From NCBI RefSeq assembly GCF_001886735.1, contig NZ_CP018076.1:682001-746000 (forward strand): a stretch of 64,000 nucleotides of DNA. The letters are read 5' to 3'. The translations under genes and the position numbers were made by a program. Source of the DNA: Sulfitobacter alexandrii. Lineage in GTDB: Bacteria > Pseudomonadota > Alphaproteobacteria > Rhodobacterales > Rhodobacteraceae. Below, piece after piece: positions 35,280 to 43,212 of the stretch (its first letter is position 1; the number at the start of each line of letters is the position of its first letter). The notes beneath the pieces are model-generated. The model was not told the origin of the DNA, searched no databases, and saw only the letters and a list, made by a program, of their open reading frames with translations.

Positions 35280-36555
35280 TGGGGGCCTCGAAAACGCAAT
35301 TGCCTGCAACGTAGGTTTTCAGGACCTTACCCTGCATCCGTGCGCCGTCAAACGGGGTGTTGCGGGATTTCGACCGCAGCGTGGTGCGATCCAGCACGAA
35401 GGGCGCGTCGGCATCGAACAGCACGAGGTCGGCGGGCGCGCCGCTGCTCAGCCGGCCGCCCGGCAGGTTCAGCCGCCGTGCCGGGTTGAGCGACAACGCG
35501 CGCCAGAGGGTCGGCATATCCAGCATCCCGGCGTGGACCAGCCGCAGCGCCGCGGGCAGGAGGGTTTCCAGCCCCACCGCGCCCGATGCCGCCTCCTCGA
35601 ACGGCAGGCGCTTTGATTCCTCGTCCTGGGGGGTATGCATCGAACAGATGATGTCGATGAGCCCCGAGGCGACGGCTTCGACCACGGCGATGCGGTCGTC
35701 CTCGTCCCGCAGGGGAGGCTTCAGCTTGAAGAACGTACGGTAGTCGGCCACGTCGAGCGCGTTCAGCGTGAGATGGTGCACACCGATGCCGGCAGTGATG
35801 TCCAGACCGTTGCGCTTGGCCCGTTGCAGAGCGGGCAGGGCGCGAGCCGTGGTGATCTGGTCCGCGTGGTACTTGGCCCCCGTCATTTCGATCAGCGCGA
35901 TGTCGCGGTCGAGCCCCATGCGCTCGGCCATGGGCGACACGGCGGGCAATCCCCGCAGGGACGCGAACTTGCCCGACGTGGCTGCGGCGCCCGCGCTGAG
36001 GACGGGCTCCTGGGGGTGGGCAATGACCAGTGCGCCAAGGCTGCGGGCGTAGGTCAGCGCGCGGGAGAAGACCTTGGTGTCGGTGACCACATGGTCGCAA
36101 TCCGTGAAGGCGGCGGCGCCCGCGTCCATCAGGAACCCGATTTCGGTCATCTCCTGTCCCGCGCGGCCCTTCGTCAGCGCGGCCATGGGAACGACGTTGA
36201 CCGGCGCCGCCTCGTTTGCGCGGCGGGTGACGAATTCCAGCACTTCGGGGCTGTCGATGGCGGGGGTCGTGTCGGGGCGCGTGACCATGGTGGTGACACC
36301 GCCCGCCGCCGCTGCCAAGCCGGCGCTGCGATAGCTTTCCTTGTGCCGTTCGCCCGGCTCGCAAACCTTCACGCCAAGATCGACGATGCCGGGGGCGAGG
36401 TACTTGCCCCTGCAGTCGATCAGTGTGCCTTCCTGCGGGGGCGTCTCGTCTGCCGAGACGGACACGATGACGCCGTCCCGGACGCTGAGCGTTCCACGGG
36501 TCACTCGGCCCGCTTCGGGATCGACAAGCTGGGCGTTGATGAAGTGCAACGTCAT
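35266..36555 (-). CDS. Dihydroorotase-like protein lacking metal ligands (PyrC'-type, probably non-catalytic)
   Basis: The 429-aa protein has the overall class I dihydroorotase sequence (LAPGIVDL, AAAAGGVTTMVTRPDTTPAID, GLETLLPAALRL). The metal-binding HxH after VDL reads G61-V62-K63, the conserved HxxH block is YHADQITT, and the TDHAPH block with the catalytic Asp reads SMHTPQ (305-310). Such loss of ligands is known for the PyrC' subunits that assemble with aspartate carbamoyltransferase in Pseudomonas without making dihydroorotate. pyrB lies 1.3 kb upstream on the same strand, supporting that role (inference). An active dihydroorotase must then be encoded elsewhere. Confidence 0.82.
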   Translation of the reverse strand: MTLHFINAQLVDPEAGRVTRGTLSVRDGVIVSVSADETPPQEGTLIDCRGKYLAPGIVDLGVKVCEPGERHKESYRSAGLAAAAGGVTTMVTRPDTTPAIDSPEVLEFVTRRANEAAPVNVVPMAALTKGRAGQEMTEIGFLMDAGAAAFTDCDHVVTDTKVFSRALTYARSLGALVIAHPQEPVLSAGAAATSGKFASLRGLPAVSPMAERMGLDRDIALIEMTGAKYHADQITTARALPALQRAKRNGLDITAGIGVHHLTLNALDVADYRTFFKLKPPLRDEDDRIAVVEAVASGLIDIICSMHTPQDEESKRLPFEEAASGAVGLETLLPAALRLVHAGMLDMPTLWRALSLNPARRLNLPGGRLSSGAPADLVLFDADAPFVLDRTTLRSKSRNTPFDGARMQGKVLKTYVAGNCVFEAPNAHH

Positions 36556-36634
36556 GGCGGGCCTTCGTCAGTTGGGTCGGGCGTCTCTTGCCCTAAATCG
36601 CTGTCCGAACCAAGGGTCAACTTCGCGGCTGACC

Positions 36635-37066
36635 TCAGCCGCCGATTTCGCCCCGGCGGGCCGCATCGATCGCCGCGGCGGTCTTGCCGGGAAAGGGCAG
36701 GTTCCCCATGGCGATCCGCTGTCCCGACGAGAGTTCGATCACCACACGGCCCCCCATGCGGGTAAAGACGCGGTCGATGTCGGCGAGCGGCACCTGCGCC
36801 GTGCCTTCGCCGCTTTCATAGACGAGGTGTCCGGCCTGAAGATGCCAGCGGTCGTATTTCGACCCGCGCCAGCGCAGCGCGTCATCGAAAAGGAAACCGG
36901 CGGTGATCAGAACCGCCGTGGGCACCACCCAGAGATAGGTCAGACCGAGAAGGACAGAAAGCAGGGCTCCCAGCGCCACCAGAACGGCACAGGTGATCGT
37001 CGCGTTGATCGCCGTGCGTCTGATGAAGACGGCCCGCTGCGGGGCCCAGCTGAGCTCGGGGATCAT
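36635..37066 (-). CDS. Membrane protein with PH-like domain, unknown function
   Basis: The 143-aa protein has two hydrophobic helices in the first 60 residues (AVLVALGALLSVLLGLTYLW and a following segment). A soluble beta-rich domain comes next (KYDRWHLQAGHLVYESGEGT, PLADIDRVFTRMGGRVVIEL), like the bacterial PH family. The ATG shares a base with the stop of the 33-codon gene upstream (TGATG). No specific function can be given. Confidence 0.72.
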   Translation of the reverse strand: MIPELSWAPQRAVFIRRTAINATITCAVLVALGALLSVLLGLTYLWVVPTAVLITAGFLFDDALRWRGSKYDRWHLQAGHLVYESGEGTAQVPLADIDRVFTRMGGRVVIELSSGQRIAMGNLPFPGKTAAAIDAARRGEIGG

Positions 37067-37167
37067 CAGGCCATCCACACCATGAGCGCGACGACACCGA
37101 AGGCGACCAGCAGCGCGATCATGGCGATGCGGCCTGACATCTTGGGATCGGGTTCGGGTTCCTGCAT
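37066..37167 (-). CDS. 33-aa single-helix membrane microprotein
   Basis: This short ORF begins MQEPEPDPKMSGRIAMIALL, a charged N-terminus and one transmembrane helix ending near the C-terminus. AGGGGAAAC lies ahead of the ATG, and the stop overlaps the next ATG (TGATG), so it is very likely translated and coupled to the PH-like membrane protein. No family is recognised. Confidence 0.65.
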   Translation of the reverse strand: MQEPEPDPKMSGRIAMIALLVAFGVVALMVWMA

Positions 37168-37229
37168 ATGTTTCCCCTAGCACCGTAATGCGGTCCAGGG
37201 AAGCACCCCTGCGCCGGCCTCGCAGCGCG

Positions 37230-37808
37230 TCAGGACAGCAGCCACCAGCAGACCAGCATGAGCAGAAGCACCAGACCGGCGATCACCATCACGCTGCCGG
37301 GGCGCCCCCGAACGGGTTGCGGCGGTGTCATCGTCGGACTGCCAGAGTAAGGCTTCGCCGCGTCCGACTCCACTTCCAGCCGGGTAGGATCCGGCTGGGT
37401 ACGTCCGTAGGTGCCGATCAGGGTCAGTTCCGGCGTCGGCGTGAATTCCACCTGCCGCCCCTCGAAGGCGCTGGAGTGAACCAGCAGAACCCAGCCTTCC
37501 AGCGCTTTCAGCTTGGTCCGGTCACGGGCGAGATCCGCCTCTTCGGCATCGACGCCGTCGCGCAGGTAGCCGTAAAGGCCGAAATCGGCGAGATCGGCGA
37601 TCCGGAAGACCTCGACCCCGCGCGGATCCATCTCCTTCAGCCCCAGCGCGTCGGCCTGGGCGTGACGGCTGTTGCGCAGCGACTCCGCCTGGTCCGCCGA
37701 CATGGAAAGGCTGAAGACGCGCACGACACCGTGCTCATGCGCCGGAACGGTGATGGTGGTCATCTCGTCGGTGTCCGTTGTTCCGGTGGGGGATATTGTC
37801 TGGTTCAT
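37230..37808 (-). CDS. Protein of unknown function with C-terminal membrane anchor
   Basis: The 192-aa product has a soluble alpha/beta domain (residues about 15-130, containing VVRVFSLSMSADQAESLRNS and GVEVFRIADLADFGLYGYLR), a proline-rich linker and one C-terminal transmembrane helix (VMVIAGLVLLLMLVCWWLLS), that is a tail-anchored plan. It lies 40 bp downstream of pyrB on the same strand. Starts at 37808 or 37763 are both possible. No function assigned. Confidence 0.72.
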   Translation of the reverse strand: MNQTISPTGTTDTDEMTTITVPAHEHGVVRVFSLSMSADQAESLRNSRHAQADALGLKEMDPRGVEVFRIADLADFGLYGYLRDGVDAEEADLARDRTKLKALEGWVLLVHSSAFEGRQVEFTPTPELTLIGTYGRTQPDPTRLEVESDAAKPYSGSPTMTPPQPVRGRPGSVMVIAGLVLLLMLVCWWLLS

Positions 37809-37848
37809 CCAGTCCAACGCCGCCCGCCTGAAATGGTTCGCGCATCGG

Positions 37849-38799
37849 TCAGGAAAGTTGACGTGCCGGGGCATTCCCCAGATTTCGCGCCAGAAGGTCC
37901 ATCGCGGCCATGCGCACGGCCACGCCCATTTCCACCTGGTCCTGGATCACGCTGCGGTTGATGTCGTCGGCCAGCGTGCCGTCGATCTCGACCCCGCGGT
38001 TCATCGGGCCGGGGTGCATCACGATGGCATCCGGCGCGGCATGGGTCAGCTTTTCGGCGTCGAGCCCGTACCGGTGGTAGTACTCCCGTTCGGACGGGAT
38101 GAACCCGCCGTCCATCCGCTCCTTTTGCAGCCGCAACATCATCACGACGTCAACGTCCCTCAGACCCTCAGCCATGTCATCAAAGACTTCGACCCCGAAA
38201 TCGGCCACGCCCGCCGGCATCAGGGTCGGCGGGCCGATCAGGCGGATCCGGTTTTCCATCTTGCCCAGCAACAGGATGTTCGACCGGGCCACGCGCGAAT
38301 GGGCGATGTCCCCGCAGATGGCGATGCTCAAGCGGTGCAGCCGCCCCTTGGCGCGGCGGATGGTCAGGGCGTCCAGCAGCGCCTGCGTGGGGTGTTCGTG
38401 CCGCCCGTCCCCCGCGTTGAGCACCGCGCAATTGACCTTTTGCGCCAGCAGGTCCACCGCGCCCGACTGCGGGTGGCGCACCACCAGCAGGTCCGGATGC
38501 ATCGCGTTCAGCGTCATCGCGGTGTCGATCAGCGTCTCCCCTTTCTTGATGGAACTGGCCTGCATCGCCATGTTCATCACGTCCGCGCCGAGCCGCTTGC
38601 CCGCGATTTCGAAACTCGCTTGCGTGCGCGTGGAATTTTCGAAGAACATGTTGATCTGCGTCAGCCCGGTCAGGGCATCGGCGTGCTTGTCCGGCTGGCG
38701 GTTCAGGTCCGCGTAGGTATCGGCCAGATCCAGCAGGGTAGTGATGTCCGACTGGGACAGATGCTCGATCCCGAGCAGGTGGCGGTGGGGGAAGGACAT
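37849..38799 (-). CDS. pyrB: Aspartate carbamoyltransferase catalytic subunit
   Basis: The 316-aa enzyme has the carbamoyl-phosphate motif [16 protein letters not shown], the block [14 protein letters not shown] and [12 protein letters not shown]. It condenses carbamoyl phosphate and aspartate, the committed step of pyrimidine synthesis. GAGAGG precedes the chosen ATG; two further in-frame ATGs upstream are less likely. The metal-ligand-less PyrC' protein encoded downstream is its probable partner. Confidence 0.95.
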   Translation of the reverse strand: MSFPHRHLLGIEHLSQSDITTLLDLADTYADLNRQPDKHADALTGLTQINMFFENSTRTQASFEIAGKRLGADVMNMAMQASSIKKGETLIDTAMTLNAMHPDLLVVRHPQSGAVDLLAQKVNCAVLNAGDGRHEHPTQALLDALTIRRAKGRLHRLSIAICGDIAHSRVARSNILLLGKMENRIRLIGPPTLMPAGVADFGVEVFDDMAEGLRDVDVVMMLRLQKERMDGGFIPSEREYYHRYGLDAEKLTHAAPDAIVMHPGPMNRGVEIDGTLADDINRSVIQDQVEMGVAVRMAAMDLLARNLGNAPARQLS

Positions 38800-38894
38800 G
38801 GCGGCGCCTCTCGTCATTGTCGCGGCCCTTATAGGGTCGGCCGGGCGGGCGCGGCAAGGTAGGGATTTAGCTTGGCCCATGCGGGGCGTAGGAT

Positions 38895-39680
38895 ATGCGC
38901 ATGGAATCATCTGGATATCATCACGACCTCGCCCTGCTGGAATGGCAGATCGAACTCGGCGCGGTCGAGGCGATCGGCGACGCGCCGGTCAACCGGTACG
39001 ACGTGCCCGCCGCGCAGGAGAAGACCCGCGCGCCGGCGGTGGCGCCTGCGGCCCCGGCACATGCCGCGCCCGCAGCGGCCCCCGACGCTGTTGCCGTGGC
39101 AGAGCAGGCCGCCGCGGCTGCCGCCACGCTTGACGACCTGCGCGCCGCTATCGCGGCGTACGACCACTGCGATCTGAAGAAGGGCGCGCGCAACCTCGTG
39201 TTCAGCGACGGCATTCCCGGCGCGCCCGTGATGCTGATCGGCGAGGCGCCGGGCCGGGAGGAGGACCGCGCCGGCAAACCCTTCGTCGGTCGGGCAGGCC
39301 AGCTTCTGGACCGGATGCTGGCAGCCATCGATATGGGGCGGGACCGCGCCGATGCGCCGGTCTACATCACCAATGCCCTGCCGTGGCGCCCCCCGCAGAA
39401 CCGCGACCCCAAGCCCGACGAGATCGCGATGATGCGTCCTTTCCTGTTGCGCCACATCGCGCTTGCGCAGCCCAGGGTGCTGGTGATCGTGGGCAACTGG
39501 TCCTGTCAGGCCCTGCTGGGCAAGCGGGGCATCACCCGGCTCAGGGGGAACTGGACGGAAGCCGCGGGTCTGCCCGCGCTGCCGATCTTCCATCCCGCCT
39601 ACCTGCTGCGATCGCCCGAGTTCAAGCGCGAGACCTGGGCGGACCTGCTGGCGCTCAGAGCGCGACTGTCCCATGGTTGA
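38895..39680 (+). CDS. Family 4 type uracil-DNA glycosylase without the Fe-S ligands
   Basis: The 261-aa protein has the family blocks [36 protein letters not shown] and HPAYLLRSP. The four iron-sulfur cysteines of classical family 4 enzymes map to Tyr89, Cys92, Trp164 and Met180 with conserved spacing (3 and 16 residues), so three of four are lost and no cluster is expected. An Ala/Pro-rich linker occupies residues 38-78. It removes uracil from DNA. An ATG two codons later is an alternative start. lysE overlaps its end by 8 bp. Confidence 0.88.
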   Translation: MRMESSGYHHDLALLEWQIELGAVEAIGDAPVNRYDVPAAQEKTRAPAVAPAAPAHAAPAAAPDAVAVAEQAAAAAATLDDLRAAIAAYDHCDLKKGARNLVFSDGIPGAPVMLIGEAPGREEDRAGKPFVGRAGQLLDRMLAAIDMGRDRADAPVYITNALPWRPPQNRDPKPDEIAMMRPFLLRHIALAQPRVLVIVGNWSCQALLGKRGITRLRGNWTEAAGLPALPIFHPAYLLRSPEFKRETWADLLALRARLSHG

Positions 39681-40287
39681 CCCGCTGACCCTGCTGGCGT
39701 TCGTGCCGGCGGCACTGGCGCTGAACCTGACACCGGGCGCCGACATGATGTTCTGTCTCGGCCAGGGCCTGCGGTCGGATGGCCGCGCGGCCGTCGCCGC
39801 AAGTGCCGGCATCTCGGCGGCGTGCATGGTGCATGTGACACTGGCGGGGCTGGGGCTGGGGGCGGTGGTCGCCGCGCTGCCCTGGGCGCTGGAGGCGATC
39901 CGCTGGATCGGCGTCGCCTATCTGCTCTGGCTGGCGGTGCAGACCCTGCGGCACGGCAAGGCGGCGCGGGACGAAGCGCGCGCCCATGGCGTCTGGCAGG
40001 CGTTCCGCACCGGGTTCTACGTGAACCTGAGCAACCCCAAGGTGATCCTCTTCGTGCTCGCCTTCGTGCCGCAGTTCGTGCGCCCCGAAGCCGGCCCCGT
40101 GCTGGGGCAGTTCCTCGTCTTTGGCGCGGTTCTGGGACTGGGCGGATTCGTGATCAACGCAGGCGTCGGGATTTTCGCCAGCACGCTGGGCCGCAGGCTG
40201 GCACGTGGCGGGCGGGTGCTGGGCTATGTCAGCGCGGGCATCTTCGTCGCGCTGGCGGCGCGGCTTGCAATGATGGAGCGGACATGA
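39673..40287 (+). CDS. LysE-family exporter
   Basis: The 204-aa protein has the LysE/RhtB pattern: LNLTPGADMMFCLGQGLRSD near the N-terminus, WIGVAYLLWLAVQTLR and FYVNLSNPKVILFVLAFVPQ, with about six helices. It exports amino acids or related compounds. The gene overlaps the UDG stop by 8 bp and the moaB start by ATGA. Confidence 0.9.
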   Translation: MVDPLTLLAFVPAALALNLTPGADMMFCLGQGLRSDGRAAVAASAGISAACMVHVTLAGLGLGAVVAALPWALEAIRWIGVAYLLWLAVQTLRHGKAARDEARAHGVWQAFRTGFYVNLSNPKVILFVLAFVPQFVRPEAGPVLGQFLVFGAVLGLGGFVINAGVGIFASTLGRRLARGGRVLGYVSAGIFVALAARLAMMERT

Positions 40288-40826
40288 GCCGGATCGACGA
40301 CAGCAAGGAATTCATCCCGGTACGAATCGCGGTGATGACGGTATCGGACACGCGCACGCTGGCCGAAGACCGGTCGGGCGACGTGCTGGTCGACCGGATC
40401 GAGGCGGCGGGGCATGTGCTGGCCGACCGCCGGATCCTCCCCGACGAGCGAACCGAGATCGCGGACCAGCTCCGTGCATGGTGCGCGGACGAGAGCGTGG
40501 ACGTTGTGATCAGCACCGGGGGCACGGGGCTGACGGGCCGTGACGTGACAGTCGAGGCGCACCGCGACGTCTACGAAAAGGAGATCGATGCCTTCGGCAC
40601 CGTTTTCACCATCGTGTCGATGAACAAGATCGGCACTTCCGCCGTCCAGAGCCGTGCGACCGGCGGGGTGGCGAACGGCACCTACCTCTTTGCGCTGCCG
40701 GGGTCGCCGGGGGCCTGCAAGGATGCCTGGGACGAGATCCTGGCCCGGCAGCTGGACTACCGCCACCGCCCCTGCAATTTCGTCGAGATCATGCCAAGGC
40801 TGGACGAGCACCAGCGCCGGAAGTGA
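40284..40826 (+). CDS. moaB: Molybdenum cofactor biosynthesis protein B
   Basis: The 180-aa MoaB/MogA-fold protein has VMTVSDTRTLAEDRSGD, ISTGGTGLTGRDVT and LFALPGSPGACKDAW, the molybdopterin-binding and adenylylation core. It probably adenylates molybdopterin before molybdate insertion; the MoaB versus Mog distinction is by overall similarity. It ends the UDG-lysE-moaB unit and is followed by a double-hairpin terminator. Confidence 0.92.
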   Translation: MSRIDDSKEFIPVRIAVMTVSDTRTLAEDRSGDVLVDRIEAAGHVLADRRILPDERTEIADQLRAWCADESVDVVISTGGTGLTGRDVTVEAHRDVYEKEIDAFGTVFTIVSMNKIGTSAVQSRATGGVANGTYLFALPGSPGACKDAWDEILARQLDYRHRPCNFVEIMPRLDEHQRRK

Positions 40827-40835
40827 TGAGAGGGG

Positions 40836-40881
40836 CCGGAGTTTTATGAAAACTCCGGGGAAATTCTTTGAAAGAATTTCC
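40836..40881. terminator. Double-hairpin bidirectional terminator between moaB and phosphomannomutase gene
   Basis: Two perfect hairpins stand next to each other between convergent genes: CCGGAGTTTT-ATG-AAAACTCCGG (40836-40858) and the 23-bp palindrome 40859-40881 with half GGAAATTCTTT. AT-rich stem centres supply T-runs on both strands. The plan matches the pair at 17780-17824. Confidence 0.75.
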
Positions 40882-40890
40882 GCGACAGGG

Positions 40891-42375
40891 TCAGAAGGTC
40901 TGGTCGTAGTCACCCACGCCGGGTTCGGTTCGGATCACGTCGTCCAGTTCGGCGAAAATGCGGCGCAGCTCGTCCTCGGAGTCCGGGCTTTCGCAGACCA
41001 CGACCAGGTTCGGCGTGTTCGACGACGCCCGCACCAGACCCCAGGCCCCGTTGTCCAAGATCACCCGCGCGCCGTTCACCGTGACAACCTGATCCACCTT
41101 GCGGCCCGCCAGCACGTCCAGGATGGAAAGTTTCTGCACGATCCGGTCGAGGATGGCGTATTTCTCCGTATCCGGGGCGAAAGGCGACATGGTCGGCGTG
41201 GCCCATGTCTGCGGCAAGGCCCGGCGCAGGTCCGACATGGACTTGTCGGGGTTGCGGTCCATGAGCTTGCAGATCTCCACCGCGACCCGCATGCCGCAGT
41301 CGTAGCCGCGCCCGATCGGCTCGGCCAGGAAGTAGTGGCCCGATTTCTCGAACCCCGCCAGCGCGCCCAGTTCCTTGACCCGGCGCTTCATGTGGCTGTG
41401 GCCGGTCTTCCAGTAATCCGCCTTGATGCCGTGCTTCAGCAGCTCGGGATCAGATGCGAAAAGCCCGGTGGATTTCACGTCCGCTACGAAGGTGGCGCCG
41501 GGATGCAATTTCGCCAGGTCGCGGGCCAGGATCACGCCGACCTTGTCGGCAAAGATCTCCTCGCCCTCGTCGTCCACCACGCCGCAGCGGTCGCCGTCGC
41601 CGTCGAAGCCGAGCGCGAAGTCCGCGCCGGAGGCTTTGACCGAGGCCGCCATGTCGTGCAGCATCTCCATGGCCTCGGGGTTCGGGTTGTAGTGCGGAAA
41701 GGTGTAGTCGAGCCTGTTGTGGCTTTCGATCACTTCCACGCCCATGCGGCGGAAGAGTTCGGGCGCGAAGGCCGAGGCGGTGCCGTTGCCGGTCGCACAG
41801 ACCACCTTGAGCGGCCGCGACACGCGGAAATCGCCCACGAGGTCGTCGAGATAGGCCTCGCGCACCCCTTCGACGAATTCGTAGGAGCCGCCCTCGCGCG
41901 TCTCGCCTTCGCCATTCAGCACGATGTCGCGCAGCTCGGCCATCTCGTCGGGGCCGTGGGTGAGGGGCCGTTCAAAGCCCATCTTGACCCCCGTCCAGCC
42001 GTTGGGGTTGTGGCTGGCGGTGACCATCGCCACGGCGGGCGCATCGAGGTGGAACTGCGCGAAATAGGCCATCGGCGACAGCGCGGGGCCGATGTCGCGC
42101 ACCCGGATGCCGGCCTGCATCAGGCCCAGCATCAGGGCGTTCTTGATGGACAGGGAATAGTCGCGGTAGTCGTTGCCGACCGCGATCACCGGTTCGATGC
42201 CGCGGCGGTGCATCTGCGTGCCAAGCCCGAGCCCCAGCGCCGTGATGCCCGGCAGGTTGATGTCTTCAGGATATTTCCAGCGCGCGTCGTACTCGCGGAA
42301 GCCGGTGGGCGCGATCATCGCGTCGCGCAGGAATGCCCATGTGTTGGGCGTGACGGTCGGAGCGGGGCGCGGCAT
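40891..42375 (-). CDS. Phosphomannomutase/phosphoglucomutase
   Basis: The 494-aa alpha-D-phosphohexomutase has the active-site serine loop TASHNPNGWTG, the metal loop DGDGDRCG, a sugar-binding block in the C-terminal half and GRGYDCGMRVAVEICKLM. It interconverts hexose 1- and 6-phosphates, supplying sugar nucleotides for capsule or lipopolysaccharide. It lies 3 bp downstream of kdsA on the same strand, as the last gene of the capsule block. Confidence 0.92.
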   Translation of the reverse strand: MPRPAPTVTPNTWAFLRDAMIAPTGFREYDARWKYPEDINLPGITALGLGLGTQMHRRGIEPVIAVGNDYRDYSLSIKNALMLGLMQAGIRVRDIGPALSPMAYFAQFHLDAPAVAMVTASHNPNGWTGVKMGFERPLTHGPDEMAELRDIVLNGEGETREGGSYEFVEGVREAYLDDLVGDFRVSRPLKVVCATGNGTASAFAPELFRRMGVEVIESHNRLDYTFPHYNPNPEAMEMLHDMAASVKASGADFALGFDGDGDRCGVVDDEGEEIFADKVGVILARDLAKLHPGATFVADVKSTGLFASDPELLKHGIKADYWKTGHSHMKRRVKELGALAGFEKSGHYFLAEPIGRGYDCGMRVAVEICKLMDRNPDKSMSDLRRALPQTWATPTMSPFAPDTEKYAILDRIVQKLSILDVLAGRKVDQVVTVNGARVILDNGAWGLVRASSNTPNLVVVCESPDSEDELRRIFAELDDVIRTEPGVGDYDQTF

Positions 42376-42378
42376 GGT

Positions 42379-43212
42379 TCAGATCGCGACCGGGTGCTTC
42401 TTTGCCAACGCGTCGAACTGCATCAGCGTCTGGATCAGTTCCGGCATATGGTCGAGATAGATCATGTTCGGCCCGTCGCTGGGGGCATTGTCGGGATCCT
42501 CGTGGGTTTCCATGAATACCGCCGCGACCCCGATCGCCACGGCCGCCCGCGCCAGCACGGGCGCGAATTCGCGTTGCCCGCCCGAGGACGTACCCTTGCC
42601 ACCGGGGGAGGCCACCGCGTGGGTCGCGTCCATGACCACCGGAAAGCCGGTCTGCGCCATCTGGGGAAGGCCGCGCATGTCGGTCACCAGCGTGTTGTAG
42701 CCAAAGGACGTGCCACGTTCCGTGAGCAGGATCTTGTCGTTCCCGGTGGAGGTGATCTTGTCGACGATGTTGCCCATCTCCCAGGGGGCGAGCCACTGGC
42801 CCTTCTTCACGTTGACCGCCTTGCCGGTCCGTCCGGCGGCAAGCAGCATGTCGGTCTGCCGGCAGAGGAAGGCCGGGATCTGCAGGATGTCCACGACATC
42901 ACCCGCGATCCCGCACTGTTCCTCGGTGTGCACGTCCGTCAGGACCGGCACCTTGTTGGCGCGCGCGACCGATTCCAGCACCTTGAGCCCGGCGTCGATA
43001 CCAAGACCGCGCTTGCCGGACAGTGAGGTGCGGTTCGCCTTGTCGTAGCTGGCCTTGAACACGAATTGCGCGCCCGCAGCCGCACATGCGTCCTTCATCC
43101 TGCCGGCGATCATCTGGGCGTGATCCTCGGATTCCAGCTGGCATGGCCCCGCGATGATGGTCAGGGGGCGGTCATTGCCGATGAGAAGGTCGCCGATCTG
43201 GACTTGGGTCAT
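42379..43212 (-). CDS. kdsA: 3-deoxy-8-phosphooctulonate synthase
   Basis: The 277-aa enzyme has the family blocks IAGPCQLESEDHA, FKASYDKANRTS, KVLTDVHTEEQ-like VPVLTDVHTEEQCG, IPAFLCRQTDML and FVMDATHAVASPGG. It condenses arabinose 5-phosphate and phosphoenolpyruvate to Kdo 8-phosphate. It overlaps the kpsE stop by 4 bp. Placement beside kpsT/kpsE fits group 2 capsule, whose lipid anchor uses a Kdo linker, though it also serves lipopolysaccharide. Confidence 0.96.
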   Translation of the reverse strand: MTQVQIGDLLIGNDRPLTIIAGPCQLESEDHAQMIAGRMKDACAAAGAQFVFKASYDKANRTSLSGKRGLGIDAGLKVLESVARANKVPVLTDVHTEEQCGIAGDVVDILQIPAFLCRQTDMLLAAGRTGKAVNVKKGQWLAPWEMGNIVDKITSTGNDKILLTERGTSFGYNTLVTDMRGLPQMAQTGFPVVMDATHAVASPGGKGTSSGGQREFAPVLARAAVAIGVAAVFMETHEDPDNAPSDGPNMIYLDHMPELIQTLMQFDALAKKHPVAI

